The position numbers were made by a program, and so were the translations under genes. A model generated the notes under the pieces. It worked only from the letters and a program-made list of their open reading frames with translations. It searched no databases and was not told the origin of the DNA. A stretch of DNA of 60,082 nt from Alphaproteobacteria bacterium. Lineage in GTDB: Bacteria > Pseudomonadota > Alphaproteobacteria > Geminicoccales > Geminicoccaceae. The stretch covers positions 1-60,082 of the forward strand of contig JALSGP010000023.1 in the NCBI GenBank assembly GCA_026982705.1, in the 5' to 3' direction. Positions 1 through 8,392 of the stretch are shown piece after piece. How positions within the stretch are numbered: the first letter of the stretch is position 1; every line of letters begins with the position of its first letter.

Positions 1-32
1 GCCGCGGCCGCGCGACGACGGAGGCCCTTCCC

Positions 33-1910
33 ATGGCGGTGGCCGAGGAGAGCGGACGGACCCGGGAGGCGGGGCGCGAGGTGCGGGAGCTGGAGACGGC
101 GGTGGTGCGCTTCGCCGGCGATTCCGGCGACGGCATCCAGCTGTCCGGCCGGCTCTTCACCCTCTCCACGGCGCTGGCCGGCCACGGGCTCGAGACCTTC
201 CCCGACTTCCCCGCCGAGATCCGGGCCCCGGCCGGCACCACCTACGGCGTCTCCGCCTACCAGATCCACTTCGGCGGCCGGCGCGTCCGCACCGTGGGCG
301 ATCGGCCGGACGTGCTGGTGGCCCTCAATCCGGCGGCGCTGCGGGTCCATCTCGAAGGGCTGGCGCCGGGCACGGTGGTGATCCTCGATTCCGGCAGCTT
401 CACCGAGCGCAACCTGCGCAAGGCCGGCTTCGCCCGCGACCCCCGCACGGACGGCACCCTGGCCTCTTTCCGGGTGATCGGGATCGACATCTCCGATCTC
501 ACGAAGCGCGCCACCGCCCACACCGGCCTCGGCGTGCGCGAGTGCCTGCGCGCCAAGAACTTCTTCGCGCTCGGGCTGGTGTTCTGGATGTTCGACCGCG
601 ACCTCGCGCCCGTCGAGGCGTGGGCGCGGGCCCGCTTCCGCGACCGGCCGGCGGTGCTCGAGGCCAATCTCGCCGCGCTCCGCGCCGGTCACGCCCTCGC
701 CGAGACGACGGAGATCCCGCAGCTGCCGAGCTTCCGCGTCCCCCGGGCCCGCTTCCGCCCCGGCCTCTACCGGGCGCTCACCGGCCACGAGGCCATCGCC
801 TTCGGTCTCGTGGACGGCGCCCGCCGCGCCGGCCTCCCTCTCTTCTACGCCTCCTATCCCATCACCCCGGCCTCGCCCGTCCTCCACCAGCTCGCCCGCA
901 TGCGCGGGCTCGGCGTCACCACCTTCCAGGCCGAGGACGAGATCGCCGCCGTCTCGGCCGCCATCGGCGCCTCCTACGCCGGGGCCATCGGGGTCACCGG
1001 CACCTCCGGGCCCGGCCTCGATCTCAAGCAGGAGGCCATCGGCCTCGCCGTCATGGCGGAGCTGCCGCTGGTGGTGGTGGACATGCAGCGGGCCGGTCCC
1101 TCCACCGGCATGCCCACCAAGACCGAACAGTCCGATCTGCTGGCGGCGCTGTGGGGCCGCCACGGCGACGCGCCGGTGGTGGTGCTGGCCGCCTCGGGTC
1201 CCGCCGATGCCTTCGAACGCGCCCGCGAGGCCGTCCGTCTCGCCGTCCACCACATGGTGCCGGTGATCCTGCTGGCCGACGCCTTCGTCGCCAACGCCGC
1301 CGAACCCTGGCGCATCCCCGATCTCGCACGGGAACCCGACTGGCCCGTGCGGTTTCGCACGGAAAACGGTGACTTCCGCCCCTATGCGCGCGATGACCGG
1401 ATGGTACGCCCCTGGGTGGTACCGGGCACGCCCGGTCTCGCCCACCGCATCGGCGGCCTCGAGAAGGACGAATTCGGCCGGGTCTCCTACGATCCCGACA
1501 ATCACGAGCGCATGGGTCGCGCCCGCTGGAAGAAGGTGCTGCGGGTCGCGGAGGACCTCCCGCCGGCCGAGCTCGAGCAGGGCGAGCCCGGAGACTGCGT
1601 GTGCGTGGTGGGCTGGGGCGGCACCTGGGGTCCCATCAGCCGCGCCGTCACCACCCGTCGCCGCCGCGGCGAGCGGGTGGCCCACCTCCACCTCCGCCAT
1701 CTGTGGCCGCTGCCGCGCGGGCTCGGCGAGCTGCTGCGGAGCTTCGACCACCTGCTGGTGGTGGAGATGAACCGCGGTCAGCTGGTGCGGCTCCTGCGCG
1801 GGGAGTATCTGGTGGACGCCCGTTCCCACCTCGCCACCCGCGGCCGGCCCTTCGCGGTGGACGAGATCGAACGCGCCATCGACGCGATGGTGGAGGAGCA
1901 CTGCCGATGA
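33..1910 (+). CDS. korA: 2-oxoacid:ferredoxin oxidoreductase, alpha subunit (gamma-alpha fusion)
   Basis: Oxidises 2-oxoacids, probably 2-oxoglutarate, to acyl-CoA with ferredoxin as acceptor, together with the beta subunit encoded next. The 625-residue protein starts with the gamma-type domain (GDSGDGIQLSGRLF near residue 30). The pyrimidine-binding domain follows (YASYPITPASPVLHQLARM, about residues 270-290, and GTSGPGLDLKQE), then the transketolase C-terminal domain. This fused order and length are typical of the two-subunit KorAB type. The ATG lies 10 bases after an AGG-containing stretch. Its stop overlaps the korB start (ATGA). Substrate specificity (2-oxoglutarate, pyruvate or other) cannot be read from sequence alone. 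Confidence 0.9.
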   Translation: MAVAEESGRTREAGREVRELETAVVRFAGDSGDGIQLSGRLFTLSTALAGHGLETFPDFPAEIRAPAGTTYGVSAYQIHFGGRRVRTVGDRPDVLVALNPAALRVHLEGLAPGTVVILDSGSFTERNLRKAGFARDPRTDGTLASFRVIGIDISDLTKRATAHTGLGVRECLRAKNFFALGLVFWMFDRDLAPVEAWARARFRDRPAVLEANLAALRAGHALAETTEIPQLPSFRVPRARFRPGLYRALTGHEAIAFGLVDGARRAGLPLFYASYPITPASPVLHQLARMRGLGVTTFQAEDEIAAVSAAIGASYAGAIGVTGTSGPGLDLKQEAIGLAVMAELPLVVVDMQRAGPSTGMPTKTEQSDLLAALWGRHGDAPVVVLAASGPADAFERAREAVRLAVHHMVPVILLADAFVANAAEPWRIPDLAREPDWPVRFRTENGDFRPYARDDRMVRPWVVPGTPGLAHRIGGLEKDEFGRVSYDPDNHERMGRARWKKVLRVAEDLPPAELEQGEPGDCVCVVGWGGTWGPISRAVTTRRRRGERVAHLHLRHLWPLPRGLGELLRSFDHLLVVEMNRGQLVRLLRGEYLVDARSHLATRGRPFAVDEIERAIDAMVEEHCR

Positions 1911-2908
1911 CCGCCCCACGTCTCCACCCGCGGGACTATCGCTCGGACCAGGAGGTGCGCTGGTGCCCCGGCTGCGGCGACTACGCCATCCTGCGGGCGG
2001 TGGAGAAGGCGCTGGCCGCCGTCGGCGCCGATCCCGACCGCACCGTCTTCGTCTCCGGCATCGGCTGCGCCGCCCGCTTTCCCTATTATCTCGCCACCTA
2101 CGGGTTCCACGGCATCCACGGGCGAGCGCCGGCCATCGCCACCGGCGTCAAGATCGCCCGCCCGGAGCTGGACGTGTGGGTGGTGGGCGGCGACGGCGAC
2201 ATGCTCTCCATCGGCACCAACCATCTGATCCACGCCGTCCGCCGCGATCTCGACATGGTGATCCTGATCCTCGACAACGAGGTGTACGGACTCACCAAGG
2301 GACAGATCTCCCCCACCTCGCCCGTGGGCACGCGCACGCCGAGCACGCCGCTCGGTTCGGTGGAACGGCCGCTCTCCGCCCTGCGCGTGGCGCTGGCCGC
2401 CGGCGCCCGCTTCGTCGCCCGCGCCGCCGACACCGACCGCGACCTGCCGGACATCCTGGTGCGCGCGCACGAGCATCCGGGGACCGCGGTGGTGGAGATC
2501 CTGCAGAACTGCGTCGTGTACAACGACGGGGCGTTCGCGCACGTCACCGGGCGCGAGGTGGCGGCCGAGGCCCAGGTCCGGCCGGTGCCGGGCGAACCGC
2601 TCGTATTCGGTGCCGCCCGGGACAAGGCGCTGCGTGTGCGCCCCGAAGGCGGGCTCAAGATGGTGCGGCTCGAGGAGGTGGATCCGGCCGATCTGCCGCG
2701 CTTCGATCCCACCGAGCGCGAACTCGCGGTGATGCTCGCCGCACTCGAACCGCCCATGCCGGTGGCCATGGGCGTGCTGCTGGAGGACCCGGCCGCCGAG
2801 CCCTACGAGCGCGCCCTGCGCCGGCGGGAAGAGGAAGCGGCGGCCGCCGGTCCCACCGATCTCGGCGAACTCCTGCGCACCGGCCCCGTCTGGGTGGTGC
2901 CGGGGTGA
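1907..2908 (+). CDS. korB: 2-oxoacid:ferredoxin oxidoreductase, beta subunit
   Basis: Catalytic beta subunit (333 aa) that binds thiamine diphosphate and one [4Fe-4S] cluster. Visible motifs are WCPGCGDYAIL near the N-terminus, GIGC about 35 residues later and QNCVVYN near residue 200; together these give the four cluster cysteines of the family. The ThDP/Mg motif GGDGDMLSIGTNH is followed by ILDNEVYGLTKGQ. The start is fixed by the 4-base ATGA overlap with korA. Longer upstream extension of the frame is antisense-like filler. No delta (ferredoxin-like) subunit is present, as expected for KorAB. Confidence 0.92.
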   Translation: MTAPRLHPRDYRSDQEVRWCPGCGDYAILRAVEKALAAVGADPDRTVFVSGIGCAARFPYYLATYGFHGIHGRAPAIATGVKIARPELDVWVVGGDGDMLSIGTNHLIHAVRRDLDMVILILDNEVYGLTKGQISPTSPVGTRTPSTPLGSVERPLSALRVALAAGARFVARAADTDRDLPDILVRAHEHPGTAVVEILQNCVVYNDGAFAHVTGREVAAEAQVRPVPGEPLVFGAARDKALRVRPEGGLKMVRLEEVDPADLPRFDPTERELAVMLAALEPPMPVAMGVLLEDPAAEPYERALRRREEEAAAAGPTDLGELLRTGPVWVVPG

Positions 2909-2922
2909 GCGGCCGCCACCGA

Positions 2923-2938
2923 CCGCGATCCGTCGCGG
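2923..2938. terminator. Hairpin between convergent korB and lyase genes
   Basis: Perfect 6-bp inverted repeat CCGCGA-TCCG-TCGCGG with a tetraloop, in the 64-base gap between two converging genes. It has no T-run, so it may be a weak or factor-assisted bidirectional terminator. Called from symmetry and position only. Confidence 0.35.
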
Positions 2939-2972
2939 ACGGACGTCCGAACGCGTCGGGGGCGCTCGCGGC

Positions 2973-3854
2973 TCACCCGCCTTCCCGGCCCACCGCGTAG
3001 CGGGCCGCCTCGCGGTCGTAGTCGGGAAAGCCGAGCCGCCGCTGCAGGCCGGAGAAGGGCAGCAGCAGCGGCCAGGGCGTGCGCCCGCGTGCCAGCGCAT
3101 CCAGTGCCGCCTCCATGGCCCGCACCGCCGCCGACAGCAGGGTCAGCGGATAGGCGACGATGCGATAGCCGATGGCCTCCAGCTCCGCCGGCGGCAGCAG
3201 CGGCGTGTCGCCGCCCTCCACCATGTTGGCGAGGGTCGGCCTGGCCGTCGCCCGGCAGAAGGCCTCCATCTCCGCGATGTCGCACGGCCCCTCCAGGAAC
3301 AGGATGTCGGCGCCGGCCTCGTCGAAGGCCCGAATGCGCCGCAGTGCCTCCTCGAGGCCGTGGGTGGCGCGGGCGTCGGTGCGCGCCAGGATCAGGATGT
3401 CGGCCCCCTCGTCGCGGGCGTCGCAGGCGGCGCGGACGCGCGCCACCGCCTCCTCGAAGGCCACCACCTGCTTGCCGCGGGTGTGGCCGCAGCGCTTGGG
3501 CCAGACCTGGTCCTCGATCATGACCGCCGCCGCGCCGGCCCGGGCGTATTCCCGCACCGTGCGCTTGACGTTGACGGCATTGCCGTAGCCGGTGTCGCCG
3601 TCGGCCAGCACCGGGATGGAGACGGCGGCGGCGATGTCGCGGAGCTGATCGCGCATCTCGCCGAAGGAGGCGAGGCCCACGTCCGGCAGCGCCAGACGGG
3701 CGGCCGAGACGGCGAAGCCGGACATGAAGGTGAGGGCGAAGCCAGCCCGCTCGATGAGTCGCGCCGACAGGGCGTCGAAGCAGCAGGGCATCACGTGGAG
3801 ACCGGGCCGGTCCAGGAGCGCGCGCAGACGAGCGGCGGGCGTCACGGTGTCCAC
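2973..3854 (-). CDS. Isocitrate lyase/PEP mutase superfamily enzyme
   Basis: A 293-residue alpha/beta-barrel C-C lyase of the isocitrate lyase/phosphoenolpyruvate mutase superfamily. It carries the Mg-binding DGDTGYGNAVNV stretch (about residue 88), IEDQ, and the signature KRCGH with GKQVV after it. The length fits short members such as oxaloacetate decarboxylase or 2,3-dimethylmalate/methylisocitrate-type lyases rather than full isocitrate lyase (over 420 aa). GTG start; its GAGGTGA ribosome site overlaps the dctM stop, so it is translated with the TRAP genes. The context suggests it cleaves or processes the dicarboxylate-like substrate imported by that transporter. The exact substrate is unknown. 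Confidence 0.8.
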   Translation of the reverse strand: MDTVTPAARLRALLDRPGLHVMPCCFDALSARLIERAGFALTFMSGFAVSAARLALPDVGLASFGEMRDQLRDIAAAVSIPVLADGDTGYGNAVNVKRTVREYARAGAAAVMIEDQVWPKRCGHTRGKQVVAFEEAVARVRAACDARDEGADILILARTDARATHGLEEALRRIRAFDEAGADILFLEGPCDIAEMEAFCRATARPTLANMVEGGDTPLLPPAELEAIGYRIVAYPLTLLSAAVRAMEAALDALARGRTPWPLLLPFSGLQRRLGFPDYDREAARYAVGREGG

Positions 3855-3858
3855 GGTG

Positions 3859-5136
3859 TCACCTCGCGAGACGGAAGGGGACGTAGAGGGCGAGATCCGG
3901 CACCAGGAACAGCAGCAGCACCGTGGCCAGCATGATGAGGACGAAGGGCCACACCCCGAGGGCCACCTCGCGGATGCTGGTCCGGGCCACCGCCTGGATC
4001 ACGAAGAGATTGAGGCCGACGGGCGGGGTGATGAGGGCGCATTCCACGAGGATCACGAAGTAGATGCCGAACCAGATGGGATCGATGCCGAGGGGCATCA
4101 GCGCCGGATGGAGGATCGGCATCATCAGCACCAGCATGGACAGCGCCTCGAGGAAGCAGCCCATCACCAGCAGCACCACCGTCACCGCCGCCAGGAAGGC
4201 GCCGGCGGTGTCGAAGGTGGCGATGAGCACCTCGGACAGTTCCTGGGGGATGCGGTAGAGGGTGATGGCCTTGGCGAAGATCTTGGCCCCGGCGAGGACC
4301 AGGAAGATGGTGACGGTGGTGGCCATGGCGTCGCGGACCGCCGCCACCAGCGTGGGCCAGTCCAGCCGCCGCATCGCCAGCGCCAGCAGCAGCGCGCCGG
4401 CGAAGCCCACGGCCGAGGCCTCGGTGGGGGTGAAGGCACCGGCATAGATGCCGCCCACCACCATCGTCGCCAGCAGGAGGACCGGCAGCGCCCGCACGCC
4501 CGCCCGCAGGCGGGTGGCGAGATCGACCCTGGGGCTCGGCACATGGCCGCCGAGGAGGGCGGCGCGCAGCACCGCGAAGCCCGTGAACAGCCCGGCCAGG
4601 ACGATCCCCGGCACGATCCCGGCGAGGAACAGATCGACGATGCTCTCCTCCGTCACCACGCCGTAGACGATCATGGGAATGGAGGGCGGGATCAGGATCC
4701 CGAGGGTGCCGCCGGCGGCCAGCAGCCCCAGTACGTAGCGCCGCTCGTAGCCGCGCCGCAGCATCTCGGGGATGGCGACGGTGCCGATGGTGGCGGCGGT
4801 GGCGACGGAACTGCCGGAGATGGCGGCGAAGAGGGCACAGGAGACGATGGTGGCGACCGCCAGCCCGCCCGGCAGATGGCCCACCCACGCCTGCACCGCG
4901 TCGAAGAGATCGCGGCCGATCCCCGCCCGCAGCAGGATGTTGCCCATGAGCAGGAACAGCGGGACCGCCACCAGCACGAAATTGTCGAAGACCGAGTGGA
5001 AGGCCTGCGGTACCATCAGCGGCGAGAAGCCGCCCAGCACCAGGAGGCCGAGGCCGAGCCCGGCCAGCGCGAAGGCGACCGGGACCCCCAGCACCAGCAG
5101 CAGGAGCAGCGCGACGAGGATGGCGACGGTGGTCAC
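3859..5136 (-). CDS. dctM: TRAP transporter large permease (DctM)
   Basis: A 425-residue, very hydrophobic protein with about 12 membrane spans and the DctM family pattern (VPLFLLMGNIL, GSSVATAATIGTVAIPEM, GGTLGILIPPSIPMIVYG). It forms the Na+-driven transport channel of a tripartite ATP-independent periplasmic transporter. The GTG start follows the dctQ TAG stop directly, and the downstream lyase gene begins 4 bases after its end, so dctP-dctQ-dctM-lyase reads as one operon on the minus strand. Confidence 0.93.
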   Translation of the reverse strand: MTTVAILVALLLLLVLGVPVAFALAGLGLGLLVLGGFSPLMVPQAFHSVFDNFVLVAVPLFLLMGNILLRAGIGRDLFDAVQAWVGHLPGGLAVATIVSCALFAAISGSSVATAATIGTVAIPEMLRRGYERRYVLGLLAAGGTLGILIPPSIPMIVYGVVTEESIVDLFLAGIVPGIVLAGLFTGFAVLRAALLGGHVPSPRVDLATRLRAGVRALPVLLLATMVVGGIYAGAFTPTEASAVGFAGALLLALAMRRLDWPTLVAAVRDAMATTVTIFLVLAGAKIFAKAITLYRIPQELSEVLIATFDTAGAFLAAVTVVLLVMGCFLEALSMLVLMMPILHPALMPLGIDPIWFGIYFVILVECALITPPVGLNLFVIQAVARTSIREVALGVWPFVLIMLATVLLLFLVPDLALYVPFRLAR

Positions 5137-5670
5137 CTAGTCGGCGTCCCTGGCGAAGCGCAGGCGATGGTCGGGATCGCGCGCCAGCCGGACCGCCTCC
5201 ACCGCCACCTGCAGGAGGAGCAGCAGACAGCCCGCCGGCACGGCGATCTCCGTGGCCCACAGCGGCAGATCGAGCATGGTCGCCGTCTTGCGGCCGAAGC
5301 GGAGGGATTCGGCCACGATCTCGAGCCCCCACACGAGCCCGGTGCCGGCCACCAGGGCGATCACGGCGAGGGTGACGGCGGCCGCCGCCCGCTCCGCCCG
5401 GGGCCCCAGCCGGCCGTAGAGCAGGCCCACGGCGATGAGCTGGCGCGAGCGCAGGAGATGGGCGGCGGCGAGCCAGGTGGCCCAGATCTGCACCAGCCGC
5501 GACAGATCGAAGGCCCAGATGGTGGGGGCGTTGAAGACGTAGCGCGCCACCACCTCGTAGGTGATCATGACGCCGATGGCGAAGAACAGCCAGGCCGCGA
5601 GCCGGGCCAGCCGGTCGACCAGACGCTCGAACCGGGCGATCACGGGACGGTGCGGGGCACCCGCGGGCAC
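5137..5670 (-). CDS. dctQ: TRAP transporter small permease (DctQ)
   Basis: A 177-residue membrane protein with four hydrophobic segments and the DctQ-like motif MITYEVVARYVFNAPTIWAF. It bridges the large permease in the inner membrane. The GTG start at 5670 has GGAGGAGG just upstream; an internal GTG (MIARFERL, 5643) is a weaker alternative. It sits between dctP and dctM in the usual gene order. Confidence 0.88.
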   Translation of the reverse strand: MPAGAPHRPVIARFERLVDRLARLAAWLFFAIGVMITYEVVARYVFNAPTIWAFDLSRLVQIWATWLAAAHLLRSRQLIAVGLLYGRLGPRAERAAAAVTLAVIALVAGTGLVWGLEIVAESLRFGRKTATMLDLPLWATEIAVPAGCLLLLLQVAVEAVRLARDPDHRLRFARDAD

Positions 5671-5692
5671 CCCGCCTCCTCCGCGGCCGCGA

Positions 5693-6700
5693 TCACTTGC
5701 CCATGGCCTCGCGCATGCGGCGCGCCTCCTCCACCAGCCGGCGGCCGAGCTCGCCCGCGTTCTCGGCGAACCAGGCGAACATGGGCTCCGAGGCCTCGCG
5801 CCAGCGCGCCAGCTCCTCCGCCGTGGGCTCGTGGACGATCATGCCCTTGCTCCTGGCGTAGTCCTCGGCCTCCTTCTCCATGACGGCGATCTTGGCGCGC
5901 ACGTCCTTCTCGGCGGCGGCCGCGGCCTCGGCGAGGACGCGCCGCTGCTCCTCGGTGAGGCCCTGCCACACCTTCTCGTTGATCACCACCACGAACTCGA
6001 TGTCGGCGATGGGCACCTTGGTCACGGCGTCCATCACCTGATCCAGCTTGCGGGCGGGGATGGTGACCATGCCGGTCATGCCGATGTCGACGGTGCCGCG
6101 CTGGTAGGCGAGGAACTGTTCGGAGCCGGAGGTGAGCACCGGCTTGCCGCCGACGATCTCCACCCACTTGCCCAGCGTCTTGCCGAAGACGCGCACCTTC
6201 TTGTCGCGGACGTCCTCGGGCCCGCGCACCGGCTCCTCCTTGGAGAGCAGGATGGTGGATCCGTAGGGCTGCCACCACAGCACGCGGGCGCCGGTCTCCA
6301 GGATCTTCTCCTCCAGCGGTGCGCGGATGGGCGATCCGGGAGCGATGGCCGCCTGCACCAGCTCCGGGGAATCGAACAGGAACGGCACGTAGAACACGTC
6401 CACGGCGGGAATGGTGCCCGCGAAGCGGGTGAGCGAGGCCACGCCCATCTCGATGGCGCCGGAGGAGACCGCCTGCGGCACCTCCTTGTCCTTGTAGAGC
6501 TGGGCGGAGGGATAGATCTCGATCTGGATGTCGCCGCCCGAGGCCTCCTCCACCTTCTTCTCGAACAGCAGCAGGTTCTGGCCGAGATGGCTCTTGAGCG
6601 GCAACTGCAGGGTGATGCGGAGCGTGGTGGCGGCCTGTGCCGTGCCCGCCGCCAAGAGACCGCCGGCCACGAGGGCCGCCGCGAGTTTCCGCAGGCTCAT
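5693..6700 (-). CDS. dctP: TRAP transporter periplasmic substrate-binding protein (DctP)
   Basis: A 335-residue periplasmic protein with a classical signal peptide (cleavage near GTAQA-A, residue 23). The DctP fold follows (KSHLGQNLLLFEKKVEEASG, then KVRVFGKTLGKWVEIVGG and GMTGMVTIPARKLDQV). The family arginine that clamps a substrate carboxylate is expected in the KVRVFG region. First gene of the minus-strand operon. A 150-base divergent gap separates it from a response-regulator gene. The ligand is not predictable, but a carboxylate is likely given the lyase in the operon. Confidence 0.92.
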   Translation of the reverse strand: MSLRKLAAALVAGGLLAAGTAQAATTLRITLQLPLKSHLGQNLLLFEKKVEEASGGDIQIEIYPSAQLYKDKEVPQAVSSGAIEMGVASLTRFAGTIPAVDVFYVPFLFDSPELVQAAIAPGSPIRAPLEEKILETGARVLWWQPYGSTILLSKEEPVRGPEDVRDKKVRVFGKTLGKWVEIVGGKPVLTSGSEQFLAYQRGTVDIGMTGMVTIPARKLDQVMDAVTKVPIADIEFVVVINEKVWQGLTEEQRRVLAEAAAAAEKDVRAKIAVMEKEAEDYARSKGMIVHEPTAEELARWREASEPMFAWFAENAGELGRRLVEEARRMREAMGK

Positions 6701-6790
6701 CGTGCTCCTCCCTCTCTTCGTCCCGACCGTGGTCGCGCCGCGACGTTAGAGCCCCGCGCCGCCGCCCGCAAGCCGCTCCGCCGGCCGCCG

Positions 6791-6807
6791 TTAACGGAGT
6801 CTCAACC
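6791..6807 (+). promoter_or_regulatory. CtrA-like box upstream of response-regulator gene
   Basis: TTAA-CGGAGTC-TCAACC: half-sites separated by exactly 7 bases, one mismatch to the TTAA-N7-TTAAC consensus of the alphaproteobacterial cell-cycle regulator CtrA. It lies 44 bases before the GTG start of the regulator gene, where a CtrA-activated promoter would sit. Functional assignment is inference. Confidence 0.5.
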
Positions 6808-6851
6808 ATCTCGCCCCATGCTGGACCCGGCAGCCCAGGGGAGCATCCGCC

Positions 6852-7790
6852 GTGTCCGCGCTCCGTGCCCTGCTGGTGGAGGACGATCCCGAGGATGCCG
6901 CCCGCATCGCCCGCGCCGTGCGGGCGAGCGGCGCCGTGGCGCGGCTGGTCCACGTGCCCGACCGGGCCGAGGCCATGCGGGCGCTCGCCCGCGAGCCCTT
7001 CGACGTGGTGCTGGTGGACCTGAACCTCCCCGACACCCAGGGGCTCGCGACGGTGGACGCCTTCGTGCGGGCGCGCCCCGAACTGCCGCTGGTGGTGGTG
7101 AGCGCCTTCGGCACGGGGGATCTGGTGGTGGCGGCGGAGAGTCTGCGCCGCGGTGCCCAGGATTTCCTGCCCAAGGACCGGCTCGACGGTCTCGACCTCG
7201 CCCGTCCCTTGGTGCTGGCCCGCGCCCGCAAGCGCGGCGAGCGGGAGCGCCTCGCCGCCCGGGGCCGCGATCCCCTCACCGGCCTGCCCGACTTCGCCGC
7301 CTTCCGCTGCGGCCTCGAGCGGGCGCGGCTGCGGGCCCTGCGCCACGGCGCCGGCCTCGGCCTCGGTCTCCTCGGCATCCGGGGCTACTGGTGCCGTCTG
7401 CGCGACTGGGGGGAGGAGTGGGCCTGCATGCTGGAGCGGGCCCTGGCCGCCGCCCTTCACCGCACCATGCGACGGACGGACGACCTCGCCCGCGTCGCCC
7501 CCGGCCGCTTCGCCCTGCTGCTGGAGGAGGTGCGCGACGGCGAGGCGGTGACGCGGGCCCTCGACCGCATCCGGCGCGAGGCCGGGGCGGAGCTGGCCCG
7601 CCGGGCCGGTGAGCGGCTGCCCCTCGCCGTGGCCGGCTGCTGGCTGGGACCGCACGAGCCGGTGGTGCCGGAACTGCTGCTGGCTCAGCTCCGCGGCGCC
7701 CTGGAGGCGGACGGGGACGACGCCCCGGTGCTGCCGGCCCCCGTGCCGGAAGCCGGCGGCGTGGCGTCGCCGGCCGCCTGCGGACGATAG
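6852..7790 (+). CDS. Response regulator with degenerate GGDEF domain
   Basis: 312 residues. An N-terminal receiver domain has the acidic pocket (VEDDPEDA), the phospho-acceptor Asp in VVLVDLNLP (about residue 55) and the conserved Lys in LPKDRLD. A GGDEF-like domain follows, recognisable by DPLTGLPD (about residue 137). The catalytic signature is replaced by VAPGRF, where active enzymes have GGDEF. The metal-binding DxDxFKxxND stretch is also missing, so it cannot be an ordinary diguanylate cyclase. It may act by protein contacts or GTP binding. GTG start with GGGGAG 8 bases upstream. A CtrA-like box precedes it. Its 3' end overlaps convergent rlmE by 106 bases. Confidence 0.82.
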   Translation: MSALRALLVEDDPEDAARIARAVRASGAVARLVHVPDRAEAMRALAREPFDVVLVDLNLPDTQGLATVDAFVRARPELPLVVVSAFGTGDLVVAAESLRRGAQDFLPKDRLDGLDLARPLVLARARKRGERERLAARGRDPLTGLPDFAAFRCGLERARLRALRHGAGLGLGLLGIRGYWCRLRDWGEEWACMLERALAAALHRTMRRTDDLARVAPGRFALLLEEVRDGEAVTRALDRIRREAGAELARRAGERLPLAVAGCWLGPHEPVVPELLLAQLRGALEADGDDAPVLPAPVPEAGGVASPAACGR

Positions 7791-8392
7791 TCCTCGCACA
7801 CCAGATAGAGTTCGGAGGACTCGGCGCGGGTGGCCCGGGGACGGACGAAGCGCACCCGCGCGAAGCGGGCGGCGGCGAGGGGGCGGATCGCCGCCTCGGC
7901 CCCCGCCACCAGCTTGAGCACCAGCAGTCCGCCCGGTGCCAGCACCTCCGGCAGCAGCGCCAGGATCTCCTCCGCCACCGCCTCCGCCCGCAGCCGGTCG
8001 GTGACGCGATCGCCGATGGCGTCGGGAGCGAGATCGCTCAGCACCACCTCCGCCGGGCCGCCCAGCTCGGCCCGCAGCCGCCGCCACAGCGCCGGATCGC
8101 GCACGTCGCCGCGCACGAAGCGGACGCCCTCGACGGGCGCCATCTCCAGCCGGTCCACCGCCACCACCCGGCAGCCGCGGCGGGCGGCGTACTGGCTCCA
8201 GCTCCCGGGTGCCGCACCGATGTCCAGCACCCGGGCTCCCCGCCGCAACAGCCGGAAGCGCCGGTCCATCTCCTCCAGCTTGTAGACGGAGCGGGCCCGA
8301 AAGCCCTCGGCCCTGGCCCGCCGTACCCAGGGATCGCGCGCCTGCCGTTCCAGCCAGCGCCGGGAGGAGGCGGAGCGGCGTCGGCGGCTCAT
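7685..8392 (-). CDS. rlmE: 23S rRNA 2'-O-methyltransferase RlmE (FtsJ/RrmJ family)
   Basis: A 235-residue S-adenosylmethionine-dependent methyltransferase; in the family it modifies U2552 of 23S rRNA. The K-D-K-E catalytic tetrad is visible in order: RSVYKL, LSDLAPD, LVLKL, SSELYL. The SAM loop is VLDIGAAPGSWSQY. The conserved domain ends at CEDYRP; the last 33 or so residues (Ala/Ser/Gly-rich) are an unusual tail read antisense through the end of the neighbouring regulator gene. The start overlaps the ppx stop (ATGA), so the two are co-transcribed. Confidence 0.92.
   Translation of the reverse strand: MSRRRRSASSRRWLERQARDPWVRRARAEGFRARSVYKLEEMDRRFRLLRRGARVLDIGAAPGSWSQYAARRGCRVVAVDRLEMAPVEGVRFVRGDVRDPALWRRLRAELGGPAEVVLSDLAPDAIGDRVTDRLRAEAVAEEILALLPEVLAPGGLLVLKLVAGAEAAIRPLAAARFARVRFVRPRATRAESSELYLVCEDYRPQAAGDATPPASGTGAGSTGASSPSASRAPRS

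Noticed and set aside
3724-5883. 719-codon open frame on the plus strand through the TRAP operon
   Set aside because: It is antisense to dctQ-dctM-lyase, whose motifs are unmistakable; the plus frame is His/Gln/Arg-rich with no domain, a high-GC shadow.
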